DNA of 64,000 nucleotides from Muricea muricata (Eukaryota; Cnidaria; Anthozoa; Malacalcyonacea; Plexauridae): NCBI GenBank assembly GCA_963855995.1, contig OY979718.1, positions 30,909,282 to 30,973,281 on the forward strand, written 5' to 3'. The notes beneath the pieces are model-generated. The model was not told the origin of the DNA. It saw nothing but the letters and a program-made list of their open reading frames with translations, and searched no databases. A program made the position numbers and the translations under genes. Each line of letters begins with the position of its first letter. Positions within the stretch are counted from its first letter, which is position 1. Positions 23,132 to 34,259 of this stretch are shown here, one piece after another.

Positions 23132-24572
23132 GCATGGATCTACTTGAAAGCTACAAAAGTGGCAGATTTTCGTCTGATTCGGAAGAATGTGAATTAGGAA
23201 GAAGGGAAATTCGAAAGGTGTATTTAATAACCTATAGCCAAGCCAATACATCAAAAATTCCCACGAGGAATTCCTTTGCCGAAGCCGTTATGAATGCATT
23301 CAAAAGTGGATCTGCAAGCGTTCTTCACTGGTGTTATTCACAAGAATCGCACAAAAAGTCTGGGGTGCACTATCACATGTGTTTAAAGCTCAACAGAAAT
23401 CAGCGGTGGCTACGTGCTAAGAAATGTCTTAGTGAAAAGTATGGCATCTCAGTGCATTTCTCGAGCGCCCACACAAATTATTACACGGCTTGGAAGGATG
23501 CCACGAAAGAGGACCAGCAATGTGTTGAAAGTGAAGGACATTCCTATCTAAAGAACAGCGAAGGACCGTCCACATCGCAAGCTTATATAGCAAATGGTAA
23601 TCGCAGAGTCAAACGTGAAAGTAAACAACAGTTTGCAGAACAAGCTAGCACTGATAACTCAGATGAAAGTGATGAATGTCCCGACAAACCGATTTAAAGA
23701 AACGTGGAAAAAAGCGAAAGCGCTTGAGTGCATACCAAGTAGCCGAAATAGTTCTAAGAAAACGTTTGCAAAATCGAACAGAACTTTTAGCCTTTTCTAA
23801 CCAGCAAAGACAAGAAGGGAAAACAGATTTGGCCGAGTTCATTGTCAACCGAGGTAAAAAGGCGGTTAATGAGGTCATTTCCACTGCGTGGGAGATGGAA
23901 TCGGCACAGAAAACGCAAGAAAGACTTAGTAAAACTCGAATAGAACTGCTCAACGACGCTTATCAGCAAGAATGCACTTTCAACACTATCCGCGATTGGC
24001 ACAACTGTGCGTTACAACTGCTAGCAAATAACAACATTGCCGTTGACAATTTTGCTGGCTGTGTCAAAGAGCTGTTAGTCAAAGGCCGTGGGAAGTTCCG
24101 AAATGTAATGCTCACGGGCCCGGCGAATTGAGGCAAAACATTTTTGCTCAATCCGCTCAACAACATTTTTAGTACTTTCACCAACCTTGCATCTACAAGC
24201 TTCGCATGGGTAGGAGCCGAGAAAGCTGAAGTCGTCTTCTTAAACGATTTCCGTTGGTCGCCGCAGATAATCGCCTTGCATGATTTACTTTTGATACTTG
24301 AAGGTCAGTTGGTTCATTTACCTGCGCCCAAGTGTCACTTTGCAAACGATATTGTGTTCGACAGTGATACGCCAATTTTCAGCACAAGTAAACATCAACT
24401 CGTTTACGTGAAGGGCGGCGTTGTAGACGAAAGAGGGACGGAGATGATGGCTGTCAGATGGAAAATGTTTCATTTTAACAGGCAGATTCCACAAAAGGAG
24501 CAACGAGAGATCAAACCGTGCGCAGCATGCTTCGCTTGCCTTATCCTCGAGGACTACAATTGCCTGGTCTAA
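23132..24572 (+). pseudogene. Rep-like protein: HUH endonuclease plus SF3 helicase, broken
   Basis: This resembles rolling-circle or parvovirus-NS1-like Rep proteins found integrated in animal genomes. The first frame (probable ATG 23132, ends 23697) has the HUH-type metal motif HYHMCLKL and, about 35 residues on, NYYTAWKDATKED with a candidate nicking Tyr and Lys. The second frame (23676-24131) is a basic, helical linker ending in the helicase P-loop, where an in-frame TGA at 24129-24131 interrupts the motif. The third (24144-24572) has a Walker B-like FLNDFRW, a LEGQLVHLPAPK region and a Cys pair (CAACFAC). A frame change lies at 23676-23697. It is not functional as read. Parvovirus-like, CRESS-like or transposon origin is not settled. 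Confidence 0.72.
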
Positions 24573-24824
24573 ATATTTTCAAGCATGAAATACGTTTGAA
24601 CGAGTTACAAATATAAAAAACTGCACGATAGGTTTGATATTTTATGATATTTTATTAACAAAACATGAATTTCCTATTTTTGATGAGTAATTGTCAAGCG
24701 GAAGTATAAATAGCACAAGTAGCCACACGTCTCCACAGAAGTAACCATAAACAAGATCACAAATGTTATGCAATGCATAAATATTTTCGACAAACACAAA
24801 TCTGTGTTATTACATACGATTTGT

Positions 24825-26269
24825 ATGGGGCGCCAAATGTCTTTTTATTATGTAGCTCAATATCATTACTTTTATCATTATTTAATAAATAACCACTTTT
24901 AAATCACGCTCAAATTCGGTTATTTAATAAATAACCACTTTTAAATGTACGCTCAAATTTGGTTATTTAATAAATAACCATTTTTAAATCACGCTCAAGT
25001 TTGGTTATTTGATAAATAACCACTTTTACATCACGCTCAAATTTGGTTATTTAATAAATAACCACTTTTAAATCACGCTCAAATTTGATTATTTAATAAA
25101 TAACCAAATAATTTTCAGACACTCAGCGCGCATTTCATAATCTAGAAAACGCAGCTTCCCCTGGAGAGGCTAAAATTTGCAAACGTCCACTTCCGGCCAT
25201 GCCAATAAAATCGAAAGAAGGCGCGCGAAATGTATATGTGTGGTTTCGGTTTACTCAGATACTGTATAAATTGTTGCGGTCAAACGATAACATTTATATA
25301 TGGCGAAGAATTCAGACAACGCTATGGCAAGAAGGCTAACAGACGCAATTGGAAGAGCCATCGCGGAAACCTTAAATGCGGGAGAGGTAAATAAATCCAT
25401 CAAATCAAATCAAATGTAAATTTGGTCTTGAATTAATGAATATTATATTAGGCCACGAGGCCCACGATCCTACTCATCTCAATGTTAAATTAAATTATGT
25501 TCCTGTTTCGACTATTGCAGTTCTCATTTGAAGCTCAGAACATCCTGGCATTTTTTGTGATTAGGTCGCTAAAAGTGCAATGTATTTGATACTTAAATAT
25601 AAACAAGTTCAAGTACTGATGAATACACATGAGTGTTCCTTTTGTTCTTACCAATGGCCACTGCACATTTGTATACGTTTGGTCCATATGGTTAGCCGAG
25701 TTATCCAAAAAGATCCGAAACAGCAACATAATTTAATTTAACATTGAGATGAGTAGGATCGTGGCCTAATATAATATTCATTAATTCAAGACCAAATTTA
25801 CATTTGATTTGATTTGAGCGATTTATTTACCTCCCGCATTTAAGGTTTCCGCGATGGCTCTTCCAATTGCGTCTGTTAGCCTTCTTGCCATAGCGTTGTC
25901 GGAATTCTCCGCCATATATAAATGTTATCGTTTGACCGCAACAATTATACAGTATCTGAGTAAACCGAAACCACACATATACATTTCGCGCGCCTTCTTT
26001 CGATTTTATTGGCATGGCCGGAAGTGGACGTTTGCAAATTTTAGCCTCTCCAGGGGAGGCTGCGTTTTCTAGATTATGATATGCGCGCCGAGTGTCTGAA
26101 AATTATTTGGTTATTTATTAAATAACCAAATTTTAGCGTGATTTAAAAGTGGTTATTTATTAAATAACCAAATTTGAGCGTGATATAAAAGTTGTTATTT
26201 ATTAAATGATATTGAGCGATTAAAGTAATGATATTGAGCTAAATAATAAAAAGACATTTGGCGCCCCAT
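24825..26269. mobile_element. Long-armed foldback transposon, 1.45 kb
   Basis: The ends ATGGGGCGCCAAATGTCTTT and AAAGACATTTGGCGCCCCAT begin arms of roughly 670 and 535 bp that are reverse complements around a loop at about 25500-25735. The arms differ mainly in copy number of a 42-bp tandem repeat (ggttatttaataaataacc core, itself palindromic): about six copies on the left (24880-25110) and three on the right (26108-26215). Flanks cgatttgt and agatttgt suggest an 8-bp target duplication with one mismatch, as in hAT or P-type elements. No transposase is present. Confidence 0.85.
25300..25386 (+). other. Candidate first exon inside the left foldback arm
   Basis: An ATG opens 29 codons (MAKNSDNAMARRLTDAIGRA and onward), ending at a consensus donor gag|gtaaat. 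The mirror arm carries the same exon on the minus strand at 25915-25831, two bases shorter before the same donor. A possible acceptor (gactattgcag) lies in the loop at about 25519. The foldback may derive from an autonomous element whose coding start lay inside its inverted repeat. Protein family unknown. Confidence 0.45.
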
Positions 26270-26330
26270 AGATTTGTGCATTCCGTAATAGTTGAGAAAT
26301 AACCATTATTTAAGTTAAAATATCGTAATT

Positions 26331-26430
26331 CAACACAAGTAACCACAAGTAACCACGAGTTACCATGCATATAAAGAAGATATAGCATATAATTATTTAA
26401 TAATATGGTTACTTGTGGTTACTTGTACAT
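26331..26430. repeat. Inverted AAGTAACCACAAGTAACCA repeat
   Basis: acaagtaaccacaagtaacca at 26335 is mirrored by tggttacttgtggttacttgt at about 26406-26427, around 50 bp of AT-rich DNA. It separates the foldback from the Tc1 transposase fragment and begins where that homology stops, so it may be another small insertion. Confidence 0.6.
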
Positions 26431-27050
26431 CTGACGTCCAATAATCTTCGGGTTTGCTTTTCATGTTTTGCGCAAACCTACGGCGAATCTTTAAATTCTT
26501 TTTTGTGAGAACCCCTTTGTTTCGACTTTGGAAAAATCCATACCCTAGACGTTTCACGCGTGTATCGTAGAAATGTTCTGTTAGTCACAATTGTCGGTGA
26601 AATACATGGAGTTGTATGATTGCTCTTTTAAGTTTGCGCTCATCTCGTTCTGTCAGTGATTTATAGCGACCTTGAAAGCTTTCTTTAGCTCTTTACCTCT
26701 AGTATTGCTACAATCAAAATGTTTAATGATTCTGAAAACACTTGTCTTAGACATCTTTGTTTTTAGTGTAATTTCCCGATATGAATAACCAAATTCGTGC
26801 CTCAGTAAAAGAACTAAAGCTCGCTGATCCGGCGTTAGGCCATGAATCCGACCCATCTTTGTTAAATTGATATGAAACTTTTGTGACGCAATACAATTAA
26901 TTTGGGAGTTTCATCAATTTAATAATGCTTCAATTACCACGGAACTTGCTTAGTTTTTAAGTTACAGACGTTTAAAAATTAGGGTACGCAGTAAATTACA
27001 CTCAGACAATCAGTGACATAATTATTGGAACGATTGCCCAAAACGCACAA
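26428..27050 (-). pseudogene. Tc1-like transposase N-terminal half with its terminal repeat
   Basis: From ATG 26856 the minus strand encodes LTPDQRALVLLLRHEFGYSYREI and a second helix-turn-helix (KTSVFRIIKHF), the paired HTH domain with which Tc1 transposases bind their ends. Beyond 26653 the frame is interrupted, but GYGFFQSRNKGVLTKKNLKIRR-like wording at about 26450-26540 continues the family pattern. The catalytic DDE domain is missing. The end of the element lies at about 27000-27035 (ctcagacaatcagtgacata), matched inverted at about 22720-22740. Confidence 0.75.
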
Positions 27051-27183
27051 CCTACCCCCCCCCCTTCCCCCTTTTCAATGTTGCTCAAATGGGAAATGGT
27101 TTTAGTAGCAACTGCTATTGTTTTGTATGATGAAGCCACTGATTTTTCGGGCCAAAATAGCAACATTGAAACGGGGGGAGGGG

Positions 27184-27263
27184 TTTACAGGTGAATTTTC
27201 CATAAATATATTAAAAAATGTCTTTTTGAAGTAAGTGTCCCTAATTTCAATGTCACTGATTGT
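27184..27263 (+). repeat. Second copy of the 80-bp direct repeat
   Basis: This matches 22654-22733 in the same orientation with two or three substitutions, ending cactgattgt. The DIRS sequence begins immediately after. The pair brackets 4.5 kb holding the Rep-like gene, the foldback and the Tc1 fragment. Confidence 0.9.
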
Positions 27264-28636
27264 AGGATCATCAACATCGAACAGTGGACGACTGCATTCA
27301 CTATATCATGAGCCTTATGATCCACCAATATCCAACGCATACGCAAGAGCTACTCCAGTATATGACATTGATTCACCATGCCGCACGGACCACAGGTGCA
27401 TGGGATGGTGTATTTATGATCATAAGTTCAGAGCCAAGGCCGCACTTAACCCAATCCAGGACTGGTCCACCATAGATCAATAATTGTGGCTTATGATCTT
27501 TACAACGTCCCCGGATGTGCTTGCGCAGCAATATCCAGTTTTCTCACATGGACCCCACAATCAACCTTCCTCTGGGGGCTCCGGGAGAGGGGTTTTTTTC
27601 AATATCTACAATGGGAATGCCCATTGCCTCCGTCAAGCTTGCCCGTACCGCCACATGTGCAACAAATGTAATGGACCACATCCCGGATGTTTGTGCCCAT
27701 CTATTGGACAAACCAGGACAGGTAGAAGTGAAGACCAAAATCAAAAACGAGACAGCAGATCCTCCAGATGCAAACAAGATTAACCCCTTACCCACATCAG
27801 TCTCTATTGAAAATCTTGAAGCAGCTCTTTCTAGTCATCCTAACCAAAATTTAGATTTAGAGCTAGGTAATATATTTAAATATGGTGCGCACATTGGTTT
27901 TCACGGAAAGCGTTCTGCCAGGTTTTCAAAAAATTTGCCAACAGCTTTTGAAAACCCAGATGTTATTTCGCCAAATTTGTCCAAAGAGGTTTCACTAGGC
28001 TGCATGGTTTGTCCTTTTGACACTTCACCTTTTTGAAATTTTCAAGTTTCACTAATTGGACTTGTACCAAAAAAGAATTCGAGAAAATTTCACTCAATTT
28101 TTCATTTGTCATACCCAAAATCTGGGTGAAGCAGCATAAATTATCACATTTCGAAGAAAGATTTTAGCATTCAGTATTTCACTATCGACGATGCAATCAA
28201 CGGTATTCAACTTATTGGCCCAGGTTGTTTTCTTGCAAAAACAGACATCGAATCGGCTTTTCGATTAACACCAATACATCCGAACGATTACGAGCTTTTA
28301 GGCATGCGCTGGAAGGAGAGGTATTATGATTAGGTTTTATCCTTTGGACTCAGAAGTGCACCCTGTATTTTCAATAAACTTTCTCCTTAATAACTATAAT
28401 GTGAGTTTTGCATGAGCTTAGACGATTTTCTTATAACTGAACCACCCGCCACACAGCTGCCCCTAGATAGCCGTTGTCAGATTAGTTTGGATAACATGTT
28501 ATCCATTTCTAAAATTATTGGGATTCCAATCGCTGACGGGAAAACACAGGGCCCCTCCCAAGCCCTTGAATTTATGGGTATTCTTTTAGATACAAGTAAA
28601 ATGCAAGCAAGTTCCCTTCAGACAAAATTGAAAAAC
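27264..28636 (+). pseudogene. DIRS retroelement, 5' half: gag-like protein and reverse transcriptase
   Basis: The first part, in shifting frames to about 27720, has DWSTIDQ followed by a Cys/His cluster (CPYRHMCNKCNGPHPGC), as in DIRS gag-like proteins. From about 28080 an RT follows in several frames: the stretches GPGCFLAKTDIESAFRLTP, LLGMRW and the catalytic box SLDDFLITEPP are visible, then LEFMGILLDT. Several stops and frame changes make it inactive. The sequence stops at the TTAA at 28637-28640 and resumes at 48780, where RNase H and the recombinase continue the same element. Confidence 0.82.
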
Positions 28637-28640
28637 TTAA

Positions 28641-29262
28641 GAGCGACTCCCTGTAAAAATCGAATATCGAGTTTTATACGGCGAAAACCGAACTGGCTCA
28701 AAATTTCGCATATTAACCGTCAAGGTGAAATATTAGTTTTGTGAAAGCTTCAGCTCAATCGAATTAGTATTATGGCATACTGACGAAAATTTCTTGCTCT
28801 TCGACGTTCTCCGCACCGCGTCCGCCATTTTTGCTAGAGTATTATTTAGGCCGATGTTTTTTAAACACTTCGAGTTGTGAAATTTTAAAAACGTCAGCAG
28901 GAACAGCAATAATTTTCTCTTATGTACTGATACTTTGGTAAAATTTCATTATATCCTTAACGTTCCTGAGACATTTAAATCTAGGTTACTTTTCAATCAA
29001 CAGAAAAATAATGAAGTTTGAATGTCAATATCATCCACTGGTACATGGTGTGGCTTCGTAAGACTTTTACCAGGTGAAAGTGCAACCTTTGTTCTTGTTC
29101 CTCATACAATAAAATATTTGGGAAAAAATTAAATTAACTGCGCGACATTTTCACGTAAGTCACAAGGCGCCTTGACAGTTATTAAATGCAACGTGCCGCC
29201 ACATCACGAACAATAATACAGTGTTAAAAGGGCGAAAATTACAAATTAGCAGCACAAATAAT
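28641..29262 (+). repeat. Left terminal inverted repeat of the TTAA element
   Basis: Aligns along its whole length with the reverse complement of 48177-48779, with scattered substitutions and small indels. The inner edge is at agcagcacaaat. Marker words such as gttctccgcaccgcgtccgcc and gaggaacaagaacaaagg (as their complement) occur in both arms. Confidence 0.9.
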
Positions 29263-29553
29263 TATTGAATATACTTAAGCAAATGTGTGAGGAATTTAGA
29301 GGCTATTTTCGGTGTGATTTCGTAGTCGATAGCATACATTTTTGAGAACAAGTGATACGTGGGAGATATACCAATCAATTGTAAATGCATATAATTGTGA
29401 ATATTTCAATTACCTGTTTTTCAATTTTTCACTATAGTTTTAATGACTGCTGTTCTCTTCGCTTTAAGTTTACCTTTTGGAATAAGATAAAATCGGATAA
29501 AATACTTGTAATCATGTTGTACGCAAAATACGGTTGAAGTTTACGGGACGTAA
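29263..29553. other. Internal non-coding part of the TTAA element
   Basis: Unique AT-rich sequence between the left inverted repeat and the TAA-flanked insertion. No gene seen. Confidence 0.5.
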
Positions 29554-31328
29554 TGCACTAGTCATTTGAAACCCCGGCCCCCCGACCCCCGGGAAAGGGC
29601 GGGAATTTAACATTTTAACAATGTTAAATATTGGTAATTCCCCCGTTACCTGGGGAATAAAGTCGGTTAAAGCTCCGGCCTCTTTTACCCTAGTATTTTT
29701 CAATTTTCTATTACTGCATGTAGGAAATGGTTGAAGTGTATATTTTCTGCGACAACACGTGAAGAAAACATTCTTGATTTTTAAGACTGAACTCTGCATT
29801 TTTCCCAAGAAATCTCCGCATTGAATGAACATCTACTGTATTAAACGTTCACACAATCGCTCACCAATAGGAAAGGTTTTCATATTTGAACGCAATATAT
29901 AACATATATATACAATATATAACATAAAAATAGCAAGTACACAATACTTTATCAAGTGTACCAAATTAACTTTCTGACTCTACTTTTGAAAAACTCTGAA
30001 ATAGGAAATCTTTTAACGAAGCTTGAAAGAGCATCAATATAAATTCAGTTAAAGTACAAAGTTTGGTTCCAAAATGTTGGAAAATGTGGAAGATATGACC
30101 TTTCAAAGTTGGCAAATATTTTATACAATTGCTTTCGCGTGAAACGCGGTATTTCTATCAACGGGGTATTTCTTCTCACGCGTATAACAAATGTATACAA
30201 AATTTTCCAACTTTGGAATGCCCTATTTTCTACAAAATTCAAAATCTGTTCCATATCATCAACGTCTACGCGCTCACCCCACACCTCATCAAATCGCTGC
30301 AAGAACACAGGTTGTGATCTTGCAAGACCAAAGACATCCCTTGATTTGTCCAAAAACTCACTGTATAGAAGGACCTTATTTGAAAAATCAGTAAAATTAT
30401 TTAATTGAAACCAATTAATAAAGGGATTAAAATCAGAGATTAAAATTTTTATATAAATATATTTATCCCCGAGCCAACGCCGCGAAGCGCCGTTCCAGGG
30501 TGCGTCCGGGGCGAGGGATACTAATTTCGTACTAGCGGAGTTCAAAGTCGTTGCTCATGGTAGTTAGGTAGTAAGATTGGTATGTCATGACGTCATCCTC
30601 ACTGATCTCAACAATTTGGCGGACTATCATGAATGGCTAACACTGATGGGCCAGATTTAAAATTTATTGTTGATTGATTAATCACGAATTCAACTGACAG
30701 CAAATATCTAAATTTGCTTTTTGCACTACAATATTTTGTATTTTGCAAAAAGATTTGGCAACTTTCACAACCAACGAAGGGTGGTCATTTCTGATCTCAG
30801 GAATATGGCGGACCATCAGGGGTAGCAAACACTTAAAGCATCCAAAAAGGCGAGAACTAAGACGAAAACGACTGCCACAAGACTCTTGAAGAGAGATTAA
30901 TTCGGGGAAAATACAAAGAAGCGCCAAGAATTGGGTATGGCGTGAAACAAAAGGCAAGTTTGTTGATAATGCGTATTTATACTCGTGTTTTAATGTTTTA
31001 TAAAGGCTGGCGTAGCCGTACTCATCCAGTCTATTCACTGTTTAAATTCCAGAGTAAGTTTATGTTTTGTAAATGCAAGACTGTCTTCTTGTTACTACTG
31101 TAATTAATAGGTCGTATTTTATACCAAATTTAAGCTTACATTAGGCGTAATTACATAACGATGACAAGTGTTGTGCCGCTTAAAAAAATTGTCAATAAAA
31201 CAAGGATTAAAAACTGATATTTTGTCATTTGAAAAAATATACAGAAAGAATAACAACTGCCGTGTTGCTATGACAACAACCTATAAAAGTACTTCATGTA
31301 ATTCCGAAAATATAGTTGCATGGTCTTA

Positions 31329-31478
31329 AGCCAGTTTTCCACTAGCGACTTTTTTCGCGCGAAGCGACTTTTTCCCTTTGTTCTTGAGCTTTCAGCTGCA
31401 ACCATGCGGAACTAATTGAGCTAAGACAAAAGAGAAAAGTCGCTTCGCGCGAAAAAATTCGCTAGTGGAAAATCGGCT
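31329..31478. mobile_element. Harbinger-like MITE, 150 bp
   Basis: The ends AGCCAGTTTTCCACTAGCGA and (reverse complement) AGCCGATTTTCCACTAGCGA start arms of about 50 bp containing the palindromic word ttcgcgcgaagcgac. It is flanked by TTA on both sides. Confidence 0.85.
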
Positions 31479-31721
31479 TTAGTTAGTGGCGAGGGGTTGC
31501 TGCATGCATTGCATGCATGTATATATTAGAGAGTTTGGGAACGCAACGGGACAGACGACGGCGACGTCAAAATAATTTTGATTTTGCATAGTTAAAATAA
31601 ATTATCGTATTTAGAACAGAAATGCACGTCGTTTGTGCGCTGCCGTTCTCTTGACAACGCCATTTTGTGTGGTTTGACGTTGTGTCGAAAACGTCCGATT
31701 GTTTTTGCTTTTTCTTGCACT

Positions 31722-32480
31722 ATGGGTGAATCAAGCAAGCAGAGGTATGTTTTTTTACGTACATATTATTCTGTTTAACGTATTTTCAGTAATCTGGAGG
31801 TAGTTTTGCATTGTTTTGCAGCAAATCTCAAACCATGAAATGGTCTGAAAAGCACGACCTGGAGTTGGTAAAAGAAATTTTGGCTGAACGTCCCTTTGAC
31901 CATCCCAAAGGCTCAAGACAAATAGGCCAAGTCTGGCAAACAATTGTTGATAATCTTAATTCAAGAGCAGACATAGTGTTTAATTTAAAAGACATACGGG
32001 CGGTTTGCGATCGATATAATTTATTGGAAAAAAAGTACAAGAAGAAAGAAAGAGAGGAAATCGATGCTTCGGGCCTAGGCACTGTCGAATCTAGTAAACT
32101 GGATGACGCTATTGAGGAAGTGGCTGCTCTATTTGAGAGCCAGGAACAGGAACGAGACAAAGAAAAGAATTCAAAACAGGATGAGAGAAGCCAAGCAGAG
32201 GATGCAAGGTTGGTTGCATTAGAAACTGCTCGTGAAACAGCTAAGAGAAAAGGATCCGATAACGGCTCGTTCAAAGCAAAAAGAAAGCTATTGTAGACTT
32301 TTTGAGGGATAAATCCAATCAGGAAAGTGAATATAGAAAAAAAAGAGTTGGAACATAAAGCACAAGAGTTAGAAGTTAGAAAGCAAGAGCTAGAAATACG
32401 AAGAATGGAGCTTGACGCCCAAACAAAGCAAAATAAAAACTTGTTGAACACTTTACTTGAACTTGCAAAACATCGTTAGA
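31722..32480 (+). CDS. Harbinger Myb/SANT-like accessory protein
   Basis: The short first exon (31722-31744, MGESSKQ) ends at donor gtatgt. Exon 2 starts after ttttgcag at 31822. The N-terminal domain (MKWSEKHDLELVKEI, then IGQVWQTIVDNLN) is a trihelix Myb/SANT fold that recognises transposon ends and brings the transposase into the nucleus. A long charged coiled-coil C terminus follows (KAQELEVRKQELEIRR), ending at TAG 32478. The frame changes at A-rich runs near 32278 and 32337, so as read the ORF ends early at 32296. Those may be sequencing indels. Confidence 0.75.
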
Positions 32481-33025
32481 GACGTTTACATATTGTTAGA
32501 AACTGTGAGTATTAAATATTCATGACCGTTTTGTTAAAATCTGACTTGGACATTTTGGGCTTGGTTGTACTTTCAACAAAAAGACATGTAAGTAGTTGTT
32601 AATTGTAAATTGAATTTTGGTTTTATTCTTGACTATATTGCATCAGTCTGTGGATTGTGGTGTGCCCTAGGGAGTGGGTATCAAGCATAAAAAATGGTGA
32701 ACAAAATGTTAATGTTAATTTTTTTAATAATGAAACAACTGCAAGCCACATTATCATTAAAATTAGCAATGTAATTGTTTTATTGCTGACCAAGTGAAGG
32801 AAACAGCCAGGCAAACCCCTTGGTATACTAAATCTCCTTCCCTTGAAGCAAACTACTGACTGGTGCAAAAGAAATACAAATGTTTTTATAAATTTTCTGC
32901 TGAAAATAACAGCATTTATTGACATTACAATATTTACTTAAATAACAACAATTTAAAACTGTTTTCATATTAACCAATTCCTGTTAAATGTGCCCATAAT
33001 TGCTCTTATGGTGTAAATGTGAATC

Positions 33026-34259
33026 CTATGCATCAGCTCTCCAGAAGTAGTTTTCTAATGTGGGTGGGTTGACTTCAAAATATTCCGACACAATGTTACC
33101 ATACAAACAAGCTAAGCAATTTTGCAATAAAGCACATACAATATAAATTTTTCCGATAGGACTTAATCTAATTTTTAGTTGCTGCTTAAGATCTACAAAC
33201 TTGAAATACTTTGTTATTTCTCCAAATAACCATTCAACACTTACTCTCACTGCACTCATAGCCTTATTGTATTGCCTCATATCATTAGTTAATGCATCAT
33301 TATTTCGAAATGGTTGTTGAAGATGTACTCTTAGTGGGTATGTTACTGTAGGTCACCATATAGACATAAGGGGGTGCCATCTGTTGCAAACGCATACTGG
33401 CTTAGCTGTTGCATCAAGCCTGATTCTCCAAGTATACGTGCATCATGCATTCTTCCCTCTATTATAAAAGAAACAAAGATGTAAAATAATTGAATTGTAT
33501 ACCTATAACATTTAAATTTCTTTGCAGATGATTTAATATCTGAAAAAGAGCTATACATATTTAGAACATATAACATTATTGCCATAAAAAATTACCGCAT
33601 GGTCCACTCAAATTTGCTATTAGCCCATTTGGTAGACAAACGCTCTGAAATTTGATGGCATGTAACCTCTTATGGCCATTGTACACAAACTTTTGGTTCA
33701 GGCTGGGTCTGCAGATTGGCCGAACTGTACCATCGATGAAACCAAAACAGGTTTGAAGAGGGGCACCTTTACTGTGAATAGCAGATGCATAGCTTGCAAG
33801 ATTCTCAGCAGATAGAAATGGTTGATTCCAGTTTTGTAGTCTAAAACGATGGTTGTTGAAAACATGATGGATTCCATATAGAGTAATTTTGCATAGTTCA
33901 GGCACGGACCTGCCAAACATAGGAACCATATCACAGTACCGAACTGGGTAGGCAAAACGTTTGAGTAATATGCATAAAGCTTCTAGTCCTGAGCATTCTG
34001 TCGCGGGTAGAATGTCAACCATTGCTGGGAATTGAAGTACGTCTTGTAACAGTAGAATGTGCTGTTTGTCAAACCGAAATTCCACTTTGCATGTAATTTC
34101 GTCAATATTTTCCCAGTCAAACGGATCATATTCTCTATATGGGAAGTTTGAGTGCCTGTTTGGTGAAGTACATAGACATTTTTGAAGTAGTAATAGCTCT
34201 TCTTCAGATATTAAACCATCATCAAACGATAAAAGAAGGGCATCAAGGACAGCATCCAT
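33026..34259 (-). CDS. Harbinger (HARBI1-like) DDE transposase
   Basis: Exon 1 (34259-33596) contains the helical N terminus and the first catalytic region FGFIDGTVRPICRPSLNQ with KFVYNGHKRLHAIKFQ, typical of DDE_Tnp_4. A 137-bp intron with gtaatt donor and ttataatag acceptor (33595-33459) joins exon 2, which carries the second Asp region GRMHDARILGESGL and LYGD. One frame change near 33350 precedes the last part (33280-33026), with the catalytic Glu region SVEWLFGEI and stop. The enzyme cuts and pastes the element. Only the one frame change keeps it from being intact. Confidence 0.85.

Noticed and set aside
24880-25110. CRISPR-like array of six 42-bp repeats
   Set aside because: The spacing has no variable spacers; the unit is a continuous tandem repeat in the arm of a eukaryotic foldback.
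30045-30545. 166-aa minus-strand ORF
   Set aside because: It overlaps a hairpin that makes its halves resemble each other in reverse (30105-30215) and shows no known motif; low support for coding.
32623-32925. 100-aa minus-strand ORF between the two Harbinger genes
   Set aside because: No motif and no link to either gene; the region is the intergenic spacer of the transposon.
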